DNA of 64,000 nucleotides from Rhodospirillales bacterium (GTDB taxonomy: Bacteria > Pseudomonadota > Alphaproteobacteria > Rhodospirillales > Casp-alpha2), in assembly GCA_021775095.1 (NCBI GenBank), contig JAJFII010000009.1:124001-188000 (forward strand). The letters are read 5' to 3'. Position 1 is the first letter of the stretch. Each line of letters starts with the position of its first letter. The notes beneath the pieces were generated by a model. The model ran no database searches. It was given only the letters and a program-made list of their open reading frames with translations, and had not been told where the DNA came from. Below, one piece after another: positions 34,369-41,609 of this stretch. Position numbers and translations under genes: made by a program.

Positions 34369-35496
34369 GTGGCTGCAATAAAGACGACACATGTTGGATC
34401 GCTTCCCAGAAGGCAGGATGTGGTTGATTTTATTTTTGCCCGAGAACGGGGTGAAACCTATGATGAATCTGCTTTCGATGCGTGCATGGCAAACGCCTGT
34501 TCGGAGACAGTTAAAAAGCAAATCGAAGCCGGGGTCGACATTGTCAGTGACGGCGAGACATCAAAAATATCCTACGCGACCTATGTAAAGGATAGATATA
34601 CCGGGTTTTCTGGTGATGGACCTCGCAATGCACCAGCAGATTTAAAGCTATTTCCAAGTTTTTTGCAGCGTTTAGCTGACGAAGGCGGAACCCCGCAGTA
34701 TGCCCGCCCCATGTGCACAGGGGAGGTGAAATCAAAGGGGCAGGGAGAACTTCAAAAGGATATTGCCAATCTGCAAGCCGCAATGAAAAAACACAATGTG
34801 AAACGCGGTTTTATGAACGCGGCGTCTCCAGGCGTCATATCATTGTTTCTACAAAACGAACATTATCCAACGCGAGACGCCTATTTGGCGGCATTAGCGA
34901 GCGCCATGAAGGACGAATACGAAACCATTGTCGCGTCAGGATTGGATTTGCAATTGGATTGCCCGGACTTGGCGTTATCCAGGCACATGCTGTTTAGTGA
35001 TTTATCGGACGACGCATTTATCAAAATTGCCGAGTCTCACGTCGAAGCCCTGAACCACGCCTTAGCAGATATTGATCCCGAAAAAGTGCGTATCCATATC
35101 TGCTGGGGCAACTACGAAGGGCCACATGTGTGCGATATTGATATGGACACTGTGTTTTCAACCCTTATGAAAGCGCGGGCAGGGTACGTGTTGTTTGAGA
35201 CATCAAACCCCCGGCACGCGCATGAGTGGACGGTTTTCCGGGATCGTAAAAATGAAATTCCCGATCATAAAGTTCTGGTTCCTGGGGTCGTGGATACCAC
35301 GACAAACTTTGTTGAACACCCAGAACTGGTTGCACAAAGGATCAATCGGTTTGTTGGCATTGTCGGCAGTGAGAGAGTGATCGCTGGATCCGATTGCGGT
35401 TTTGGCACATTCGCAGGATTCGGGGCCGTAGACCCGGAAATAGCCTACGCAAAACTGAAATCCCTTTCTGACGGGGCGGTTCTTGCCAGCGAATGA
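34369..35496 (+). CDS. MetE C-terminal/epoxyalkane:CoM transferase-like zinc protein
   Basis: 375 aa stand-alone barrel of the cobalamin-independent methionine synthase II family. Zinc thiol-activation ligands are H243-x-C245 (HICWGN) and C343 (GSDCGFG), which activate a thiol for alkyl transfer. It lacks the N-terminal half of MetE and is the size of EaCoMT-type proteins. The GTG start has GGAGG six nucleotides upstream. No homocysteine or coenzyme M genes are nearby, so the thiol acceptor is unknown. Its placement in a catabolic operon suggests transfer of an alkyl, methyl or epoxide-derived group from the substrate. Confidence 0.88.
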   Translation: MAAIKTTHVGSLPRRQDVVDFIFARERGETYDESAFDACMANACSETVKKQIEAGVDIVSDGETSKISYATYVKDRYTGFSGDGPRNAPADLKLFPSFLQRLADEGGTPQYARPMCTGEVKSKGQGELQKDIANLQAAMKKHNVKRGFMNAASPGVISLFLQNEHYPTRDAYLAALASAMKDEYETIVASGLDLQLDCPDLALSRHMLFSDLSDDAFIKIAESHVEALNHALADIDPEKVRIHICWGNYEGPHVCDIDMDTVFSTLMKARAGYVLFETSNPRHAHEWTVFRDRKNEIPDHKVLVPGVVDTTTNFVEHPELVAQRINRFVGIVGSERVIAGSDCGFGTFAGFGAVDPEIAYAKLKSLSDGAVLASE

Positions 35497-36203
35497 CGAC
35501 AGGTCTTTTTGTTCTATTGCCGGGAATGATGTGCGATGCACGTCTATTCACGCCGCAAATTGCAGCTTTATCGCGAACAGACCCAATTCATCTGGCGGCT
35601 CTGTCTGGCCCATCAACGATTGCCGAACTGGCCGACGATGTGCTTGCCAACGCACCGCCTAATTTTGCCCTCGCTGGCATTTCCATGGGCGGTATTGTTG
35701 TCATGGAGATTTTTGCTCGGTCACCGGAACGGGGACAGCGAATGGCGTTAATGGACACCAACCCACGAACCGATAGGGACGCGACCCGGGCGAGCCGGGA
35801 TTGTCATATGGCGAGAACTGAGAACGGTGAGCTGGCAACAATTATGCGCCAGGATGCGCACCAGGACGTGATCCCTAATTATCTAACGAAAGGTTCGTCG
35901 AAAGACCAAATTCAAGCGCTCCGCATGGAAATGGCGTTGGAATTAGGCAAAGGTGTATTTAGACGTCAATCAAATGCCCTTCAAAAACGGCCTGACCAGA
36001 GAGAGGTGCTGCGCCCCGTGAATATCCCGACATGGGTCCTGTGTGGGCAAGACGACCGGTCGTGTCCGGTTCAAAATCACAAAGAAATACATTCGCTCAT
36101 AGCGGGATCCGTACTAGCAATCATTAAATCGGCAGGTCATCTGCCTAATCTCGAACAACCAGATACAATAACAGCGGCGCTGCGTCGCTGGATGGAGGAA
36201 TAA
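35493..36203 (+). CDS. Alpha/beta hydrolase
   Basis: 236 aa serine hydrolase fold. The nucleophile elbow is G-I-S-M-G (LAGISMGGIVVME, about residues 66-78). An Asp in CGQDDRSCP near 185 and a late His in SAGHLPNLEQPD near 215 complete the triad. The ATG overlaps the upstream stop (ATGA). It probably cleaves an ester or thioester intermediate of the operon's pathway; substrate unknown. Length and triad are intact. Confidence 0.88.
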   Translation: MTTGLFVLLPGMMCDARLFTPQIAALSRTDPIHLAALSGPSTIAELADDVLANAPPNFALAGISMGGIVVMEIFARSPERGQRMALMDTNPRTDRDATRASRDCHMARTENGELATIMRQDAHQDVIPNYLTKGSSKDQIQALRMEMALELGKGVFRRQSNALQKRPDQREVLRPVNIPTWVLCGQDDRSCPVQNHKEIHSLIAGSVLAIIKSAGHLPNLEQPDTITAALRRWMEE

Positions 36204-36898
36204 TGGAAAAATCACTGTATGAGCTGTTAAGACGCGTTGATACACCATCGGTATGTAACGCCATTGAAGTGGCCCAAGGTCAACGCGGTTTCGCAAGTTT
36301 TACACGCGGCACGATGCTCTGCTCGGCTCCTGAAGAACCGGCACTGGTCGGATACGCACTGACTGCTAAAATTGCCGGTGTCGAGCCACCGACGGAAGAC
36401 CCGGATCTCATTCGCAAACGCAGAATGGATTATTACCGGTATATGGCGGAAGGGCCTCAGCCATCGGTAACGGTCATTGAAGATACAGATTATCCACAAT
36501 GCATCAGCGCCTATTGGGGGGAAGTCAATACCACGGTTCATAAGGGGTTTGGGATCTCCGGCGCCTTAACAAATGGCGTCATGCGCGATTTGGGTGATCT
36601 GCCGGATGGCTTTCCGGTGGTTGCCGGATCGATTGGTCCCAGTCACGGTTTTGTCCATGTAAAGGACTTCAATTGCCCGGTCGAAATTTTTGGCATGACC
36701 GTCCATCCCGGTGATCTGATCCATGCCGACAGGCACGGTGCATTGGTTATCCCAGAAACCGCCATTGCCGATCTTGAAGCCGCATTGAATACAATGTTTA
36801 CCAACGAAAAGCTTGTTCTCGATGCAGCACGTCAAGACGGTTTCAATTTCGAAAAATTTGAACAGGCATGGTCGGCATTTGAGGCTGCCCGTACATGA
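36203..36898 (+). CDS. RraA-like protein (HMG/CHA aldolase family)
   Basis: 231 aa member of the RraA/4-hydroxy-4-methyl-2-oxoglutarate aldolase family. The substrate-binding Arg and metal Asp are in TNGVMRDLGDLP, and the C-terminal GDLIHADRHGALVIP replaces the more usual ADADGVVVVP. Family activities include retro-aldol cleavage or oxaloacetate decarboxylation at the end of ring-cleavage pathways; others bind RNase E. In this operon a lyase or decarboxylase producing pyruvate-like products is the better guess. The ATG overlaps the hydrolase stop (TAATG). Last gene of the operon. Confidence 0.87.
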   Translation: MEKSLYELLRRVDTPSVCNAIEVAQGQRGFASFTRGTMLCSAPEEPALVGYALTAKIAGVEPPTEDPDLIRKRRMDYYRYMAEGPQPSVTVIEDTDYPQCISAYWGEVNTTVHKGFGISGALTNGVMRDLGDLPDGFPVVAGSIGPSHGFVHVKDFNCPVEIFGMTVHPGDLIHADRHGALVIPETAIADLEAALNTMFTNEKLVLDAARQDGFNFEKFEQAWSAFEAART

Positions 36899-36965
36899 GT
36901 ATTGGATAAACGGATGTGATTTCGGCTCAAATTATACCTTTCTAATATTATAAGGCACCGGGGCG

Positions 36966-37395
36966 TCATTCGATCCCTACAGCGTTCCGCAGTCCGCCGT
37001 CGCCGATCACGATGCGGTGGAGGCGATAGATTTCAGTTTGGTTGAGGGGCCGTTTGCCTGCTTCCAATACCGCGCGCGCCCAGCGCTGCCGTCTATCGGT
37101 TTTGGCACGTTCTCCCTCGATCTCCAAGCTCGCACGGCTATCGGCCAGTAGTTAAAAACCGGCTGTGCGCGCGATAATGTTGCTGCCTGTACGGCCAAGG
37201 GGTCGCGCAGCTATGTCCGAGAGGTTCTGGTCTGTGAAATGTTGAAGTTTCTCCGTGCGCCGGATAACCGGATAAAACGCGGGTTCCCAGATGGTTGTCC
37301 CAAACTCTGTGTCTTGCCGACAGTTTTCCTTTATCGGTGAAGTAGAGTTTTGGGTCGAGCGCATTGACCGTTGTAACGACCGGGGCGTCGTCCAT
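36966..37395 (-). pseudogene. Decayed Fic family N-terminal fragment
   Basis: Reading leftwards, the translation starts MDDAPVVTTVNALDPKLYF. It then needs a frameshift near 37315 to continue GTTIWEPAFYPVIRRTEKLQ and NIIARTAGF, meets an in-frame TAA at 37154-37152, and resumes LADSRASLEIEGERAKTDRR through RWARAVLEAGKRPL, ending at a TGA (36968-36966). The SRASLEIEGER block is the inhibitory-helix-like N-terminus of Fic proteins. The catalytic HPFxxGNGR domain is absent. So this is a fragment with at least one frameshift, one nonsense codon and a missing C-terminus. Confidence 0.7.
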
Positions 37396-37885
37396 GCCCT
37401 ACCGTTTGCCGGTCAGTGTTTGGTAGAAGAACCAGGTGCGCCTTGTAATCACGCCATTAATTTATCATTAGTATTAAGGCTGCCTTTGCGGAGCGGAGCG
37501 CCCGTGGATCAAGCAGAGCAGGCGCTGCAATTGAACCCTTCTGCCGTCTAAATTCCGGGAAACTAAATTCCGCCGCTAAAAGACTCCTGCAGATGTCCAC
37601 ATTGCGCGGCCTCGCCGCCACTTTACAATCCGTGCGCTGACGCCAGTGATAATGTTTTGTTGCCAAATCAATGGGCCGAAGGGCCGCAGAGCCAACCAAC
37701 ACCGTCGCTCATTCGCCATATGCCGTGTGGCCCCGGTCGAATTTGGTGGCTGTTATGGGGCGCCGTTTTAAGGGGTCGGAATTTGTTCATGGACGATAAA
37801 AAATTAAGTGGTCAATTGACAACTTATCAAGGAATTGCCAATCTAAGAAGCGAACAGAAACGATAAGCGATATAGGAGATGAACA

Positions 37886-38209
37886 ATGGGCCTGAAAACC
37901 GATTTGGCTGTATCAGCCCTACTGACTGCTGTCCTGCCGGGGACGTTATTTGCTGCGGAGATTGACGTTTCGATGCAGGACCTGGCATATGTGCCGGCAA
38001 AACTCACAGCGTCGATCGGCGACAAAATCCGTTTTATTAATAAGGATCAGGCCGCACATAACGTCTTTATTGCAACGGCACAATTTGCGGCGGATCTTGG
38101 CAAACAGGAAAACGGATCAGAAATAGTTTTTGTGCCCGGACGGACGGGCACCTTCGAAATTGAATGTGTATTCCATTCCCATATGTTGACAATTGTGGAG
38201 GTCAAATGA
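37886..38209 (+). CDS. Small blue-copper (cupredoxin) protein
   Basis: 107 aa periplasmic electron carrier of the plastocyanin/amicyanin type. The signal peptide spans about 1-24 (ending LFAA/E). The type 1 copper ligands are H58 (AHNVF) and C94-x2-H97-x2-M100 (CVFHSHM). AGGAG lies 7 nt before the ATG. The stop overlaps the start of the cytochrome P460 gene (ATGATG), so they are likely redox partners. The ~490 nt upstream of it (37396-37885) hold no gene I can support. Confidence 0.9.
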   Translation: MGLKTDLAVSALLTAVLPGTLFAAEIDVSMQDLAYVPAKLTASIGDKIRFINKDQAAHNVFIATAQFAADLGKQENGSEIVFVPGRTGTFEIECVFHSHMLTIVEVK

Positions 38210-38727
38210 TGCGCACTTCATACCAGGTTTTTGCCGGGTCTTGTTTTATCGCTGTAATTTTCATGGGCTCCAGCCTGCGCGCCGGGCCTGAGGATGTTCC
38301 GCTGCCGCCAAACTATCAAACAAGCTTTGTTAATTATTTGGACGTCGACCGGTATGACCGAAAACGGGTGCGGAAGATGTATGTGAACCCGGAGGCGCAG
38401 GCGATTGCCAAAGCCGGCGCGCCCTTGCCCAATGGTACGGTCCTGATTATGGAAGATCATGATGCGCGCACCGACGCTGCAGGCAATTTGACGCGGGATG
38501 ATAACGGTCGCCTGATTGCCCTGGCTCCGGTCGGAAATCGTTTTGTCATGATGAAAAATGACACGTGGTCGACAGACAATGGTAACTGGGATTATGCCTG
38601 GTATCAGAAAGACGGTACCTTAAAGGCCGACGTGAAATATCAGGGATGCTTCGACTGCCACAACAACCGTCAGGAACGGGATTTCACCTTCACCTACTGG
38701 AAGTTCGTAAGTGACCAGGCAAAGTAA
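38206..38727 (+). CDS. Cytochrome P460 family protein
   Basis: 173 aa periplasmic c-type haem protein. An N-terminal hydrophobic signal spans about 1-26. The haem-binding motif C148-F-D-C151-H152 is near the C-terminus, followed by the family ending FTFTYWKF. Other P460 elements are YVNPEAQAIAKAGAPLPNGT and LIMEDHDAR. P460 proteins of methylotrophs and nitrifiers oxidise hydroxylamine or NO; many others are uncharacterised. The start overlaps the cupredoxin stop (ATG at 38206), and an adjacent ATG at 38209 is possible. The reaction is not assignable. Confidence 0.88.
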   Translation: MMRTSYQVFAGSCFIAVIFMGSSLRAGPEDVPLPPNYQTSFVNYLDVDRYDRKRVRKMYVNPEAQAIAKAGAPLPNGTVLIMEDHDARTDAAGNLTRDDNGRLIALAPVGNRFVMMKNDTWSTDNGNWDYAWYQKDGTLKADVKYQGCFDCHNNRQERDFTFTYWKFVSDQAK

Positions 38728-38771
38728 CAGTTTAGAGTAACAGGACCGTCATTTGGCTTAGGGTCGGGACC

Positions 38772-39476
38772 CTAGGTCGGGCTGGCCAATAGGCGGACTT
38801 TCAGGCTTTCCTGGTCGCTTGCGTGCAGGTCTCGGATGCTATCGATGGCACCGTTCACAAATGTCTTAACCTGCAGGTCGACAACGTCATCGAGATTGTC
38901 GGGCATTGGCATGCGATAGATATGGCGGCGAACTCCTAAAAAGACCATCGAGGCATGGAGCATCATGGTCAACTCCCGCTCCCCGCGCATCAGCGGTTGA
39001 TCCTCGACAGTTGGTAAGTTTGCCGCGGCGCGCAGGGCGGAAATAACCGGGACGAACAGGTGGTTTGTCAGAACATTACCGCGTCGTGTGGGCCACGACC
39101 TGCCATCCAGATTTGCTCTCATGAACAGCTTGAGCCGGGTCTCCGTCGCATTTGCAACAAAAGATCTGTAAAACGTCGACAACATATCGGTCAGTTCAAG
39201 GCCCGGGTCGATGGTCGCGGTTTTGATCGATACGTCGCCCAATGCCAACTGCAGGGTTTTTTCGATAAAATCATCCTTGGAATCAAAATGTTTATAAATC
39301 AGTGCCTGGGTCACACCAAGAGCCGCCGCTATATCACGTGTCGAGCTGTCAAAGCCCTGGGCGGCAAAATGGACGGCCGCTTTTTCCAACATGATTGATA
39401 TCCGTTGGTCGGCGGGCAAACGTCGCCGTACGGCTGTGCTCTCGGTTTGGATAGGTTTTGTTTTTAAAGCGTTCAT
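38772..39476 (-). CDS. TetR/AcrR family regulator
   Basis: 234 aa. The DNA-binding helix-turn-helix occupies about 45-75 (TRDIAAALGVTQALIYKHFDSKDDFIEKTL), and the C-terminal ~140 residues are a ligand-binding helical domain. The first ~25 residues are a polar extension. It lies 117 nt downstream of the outer-membrane-like protein of the MMPL exporter operon on the same strand, so it may be co-transcribed or have its own promoter. Probable local repressor of an export function. Confidence 0.88.
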   Translation of the reverse strand: MNALKTKPIQTESTAVRRRLPADQRISIMLEKAAVHFAAQGFDSSTRDIAAALGVTQALIYKHFDSKDDFIEKTLQLALGDVSIKTATIDPGLELTDMLSTFYRSFVANATETRLKLFMRANLDGRSWPTRRGNVLTNHLFVPVISALRAAANLPTVEDQPLMRGERELTMMLHASMVFLGVRRHIYRMPMPDNLDDVVDLQVKTFVNGAIDSIRDLHASDQESLKVRLLASPT

Positions 39477-39593
39477 TGGCTGGTTGAGATAACATTAACG
39501 GTTGGCTCGGAAGCGATGTGGATCCCCATAGAAGCATACTCCTGTGGCGCATGTCACACAAAACTGTGTCAGCTGTTGCGAAACGGCTTGTAC

Positions 39594-40814
39594 CTAAAAA
39601 AACCGCGACAATCGGATAATCATGTGGTCGTCGTGGGTAATCCCGGCAAAGGACCCATTGGTCGGCACATTTTCCGTCCAGCGGCCTTCGATTTCGGCCT
39701 TCCAGTTGTCATTCAGGCGGCGTTCCGCCTCAATGGAAATGGCCGTTTCCTGGGTGATGCGATCAATTAGAGCACCGGCCAGGGCGCTGGTGTCATTTGT
39801 GTCATTTGCGGTCCAGCGAACGCCGAAAAAGACATCGTTATTGGACAAGGTGGCCGGCGCACCTGCATCTCTGCCGTCATATTGATATTCAGCGATAACT
39901 CCGACATCCGAGATACCGCCGGAAACCTGATAAAAGGTATATTCGAGCCCCGCAACCGCGGCGGCAAAACGTTCACCATGGCCGGTCCGGACAATGCTTT
40001 CCAGTTTCCATAACCAGGCACCCTGTGTCAGTTGGGCGTCGATGCCGGTTTGATCGATTTGGTCGTAATGGGGGACAAATACCGCCGTGCCGTCGGCCCG
40101 GGTTGCCGGGACGGCGCGAGGTTCCCGACTGGTGCCATGAAAATGGCTGAGCCCCATATCAACGTCGCCTATCGTCTGTGCCCAGCGCAGGGCAAAATCA
40201 ATGTGTTTGGCTTCGGCGCTGGAATCATAGGTGGCATCATCTTGTTGAACGGGTCTGGGCCCGCGCAGGCGCGCGTCGTCATCGGCAAAGGTCCGTTCCC
40301 GAAATCCAGGCAGGACAAAGCCGCTAAAGCTTCCCCAATCCGTCTCCAGGTTATAAGTGATCATCGGCTGACCCAGTTTATCTTCACCGTCGGTGTTTTC
40401 CACTGCGTCCGTTTGATTGATGATATCAACCAGGTGCCGGGATTCCGTTACCCCCCAGAAAACCTTGCCCAGTCCTACCCGAAGGTCCCAGGTCTCAGCC
40501 AGGTGCAACCAATTGGCCTCACGCAGATCTAGATGGCTGCGTCGGTCGTCATGGGTGTCGAGCCGAGCGAACGGGATCAGGGTAAATCGATCATTACCGG
40601 TGTCCAGTTCGTAAACAAATTCCGGCTCAAGGGTGAGCGATGGCGAGATAACCGAACGCTGTTGTCCGCGGTAGGTTCGGGCATTTGGAAACAGCCGAAC
40701 TTCCATACTGCTTGAGCCTTCGATTTCCATTGCTGCCGCCTGTGTGGCGACGCTGCCGTAGGGGATCAGCAGCGTCGCCAGGAACAGAGCGAAGAGGAGG
40801 CGCCCTGTCCTCAT
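39594..40814 (-). CDS. Outer-membrane beta-barrel-like protein of an MMPL exporter operon
   Basis: 406 aa. The signal peptide spans about 1-28 (ending TQAAAM). The mature chain has many alternating amphipathic strands (LRVGLGKVFWGVTESRHLVD; VIAEYQYDGRDAG) and ends in RLSRFF, with the C-terminal Phe typical of outer-membrane barrels. It resembles DUF1302/alginate-export-like proteins, without certainty. Its start overlaps the end of the LolA-like gene, so RND/MMPL transporter, lipoprotein carrier and barrel form one export unit. Confidence 0.78.
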   Translation of the reverse strand: MRTGRLLFALFLATLLIPYGSVATQAAAMEIEGSSSMEVRLFPNARTYRGQQRSVISPSLTLEPEFVYELDTGNDRFTLIPFARLDTHDDRRSHLDLREANWLHLAETWDLRVGLGKVFWGVTESRHLVDIINQTDAVENTDGEDKLGQPMITYNLETDWGSFSGFVLPGFRERTFADDDARLRGPRPVQQDDATYDSSAEAKHIDFALRWAQTIGDVDMGLSHFHGTSREPRAVPATRADGTAVFVPHYDQIDQTGIDAQLTQGAWLWKLESIVRTGHGERFAAAVAGLEYTFYQVSGGISDVGVIAEYQYDGRDAGAPATLSNNDVFFGVRWTANDTNDTSALAGALIDRITQETAISIEAERRLNDNWKAEIEGRWTENVPTNGSFAGITHDDHMIIRLSRFF

Positions 40815-41608
40815 TACCGGATCTTCTTTAATCGGTTCGGGGTGAAACTGCCTGCATTGAGACCCACCTGAAATTCGTAGGGCGAAAATTCGAGGGTGGT
40901 TTCCTTTCCCGTTTGATGATTGACCATATGCATCTTTAAGGGACGCCAGTACTTATTCAGATACTGGGTGTAATTGGACTGGTCCAGGGTTTTAAGCAGG
41001 GATTCCTTGCGATCATAAAATTCGACCTTTTGAACCCGGTATTCGGTTTGATCAACCCACGTGACCTGCCGCGTGTAACCGGAGTTTTCGTATAAAGGAA
41101 ACCGTTCAACAACAAAACAACTGAGCTCGCCACAGGCTTCGTCGCGGATCCATTTAAACGTATATTTGCCAACCTCAAAAGACACCAGATCCTCATAAGC
41201 AAATTCTGAACCGACAAAGGGTCCTGATTTGTTTGCCGACGAAATCCGTTTTACCCGTTTCAGGGCCGGCAGGAACAACCATTGATCATCGGGTTCGAGA
41301 ATTTTTGTAAAACTCAAAAAGGCAGTTCCCTTGACGTCACGGGGGTGGTCAAAAACCGTCAGGCTTTTGTCTCCGACACCATCATCGAGAATTTCCAATG
41401 TGGAAAGTCTGAGTTTGCGGACGCTTTTTTCCCCATGTTTGTTGGTTAGGGTCATCGTCAAAGTCGACTGACTGTCGCCAAATCCAATGTCGCGTTTGTC
41501 TATTTCCCGGGCAATCGCCAACCCTTTTTCTTCGGAAGTTTCGGCGACCGCTGGCAGGCTGGACACGGCGACGGCCAGGGCGCTGGTTATGAGCAGGGAT
41601 CGAAACAT
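40814..41608 (-). CDS. Outer membrane lipoprotein-sorting (LolA-like) protein
   Basis: 264 aa periplasmic protein with signal peptide MFRSLLITSALAVAVSSLPA cleaved after AVAE or near. The mature part matches the LolA/LolB-like half-barrel family found with MMPL exporters (WLFLPALKRVKRISSANKSG; SFVGSEF-like region FVGSEFAYEDLVSFE; WVDQTEYRVQKVEFYD). The ATG at 41608 is just after the transporter's stop; the frame up to 41647 overlaps it and is rejected. It probably ferries a hydrophobic substrate between the inner-membrane transporter and the outer-membrane protein. Confidence 0.85.
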   Translation of the reverse strand: MFRSLLITSALAVAVSSLPAVAETSEEKGLAIAREIDKRDIGFGDSQSTLTMTLTNKHGEKSVRKLRLSTLEILDDGVGDKSLTVFDHPRDVKGTAFLSFTKILEPDDQWLFLPALKRVKRISSANKSGPFVGSEFAYEDLVSFEVGKYTFKWIRDEACGELSCFVVERFPLYENSGYTRQVTWVDQTEYRVQKVEFYDRKESLLKTLDQSNYTQYLNKYWRPLKMHMVNHQTGKETTLEFSPYEFQVGLNAGSFTPNRLKKIR

Positions 41609-41609
41609 T

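Noticed and set aside
23891-36898. Complete epoxide carboxylation (Xec/CoM) or dihydroxypropanesulfonate (Hps) pathway
   Set aside because: No 2-ketopropyl-CoM reductase, CoM biosynthesis, sulfolactate lyase or TRAP transporter genes are visible; only single-family resemblances.
37457-37702. 81-codon minus-strand ORF between the fic remnant and cupredoxin gene
   Set aside because: No ribosome site, no recognisable motif, and located in apparently decayed DNA.
38759-38774. TAGGGTC/GACCCTA palindrome at the convergent P460 and TetR gene ends as a terminator
   Set aside because: The loop would be only two bases and no T-tract follows in either direction.
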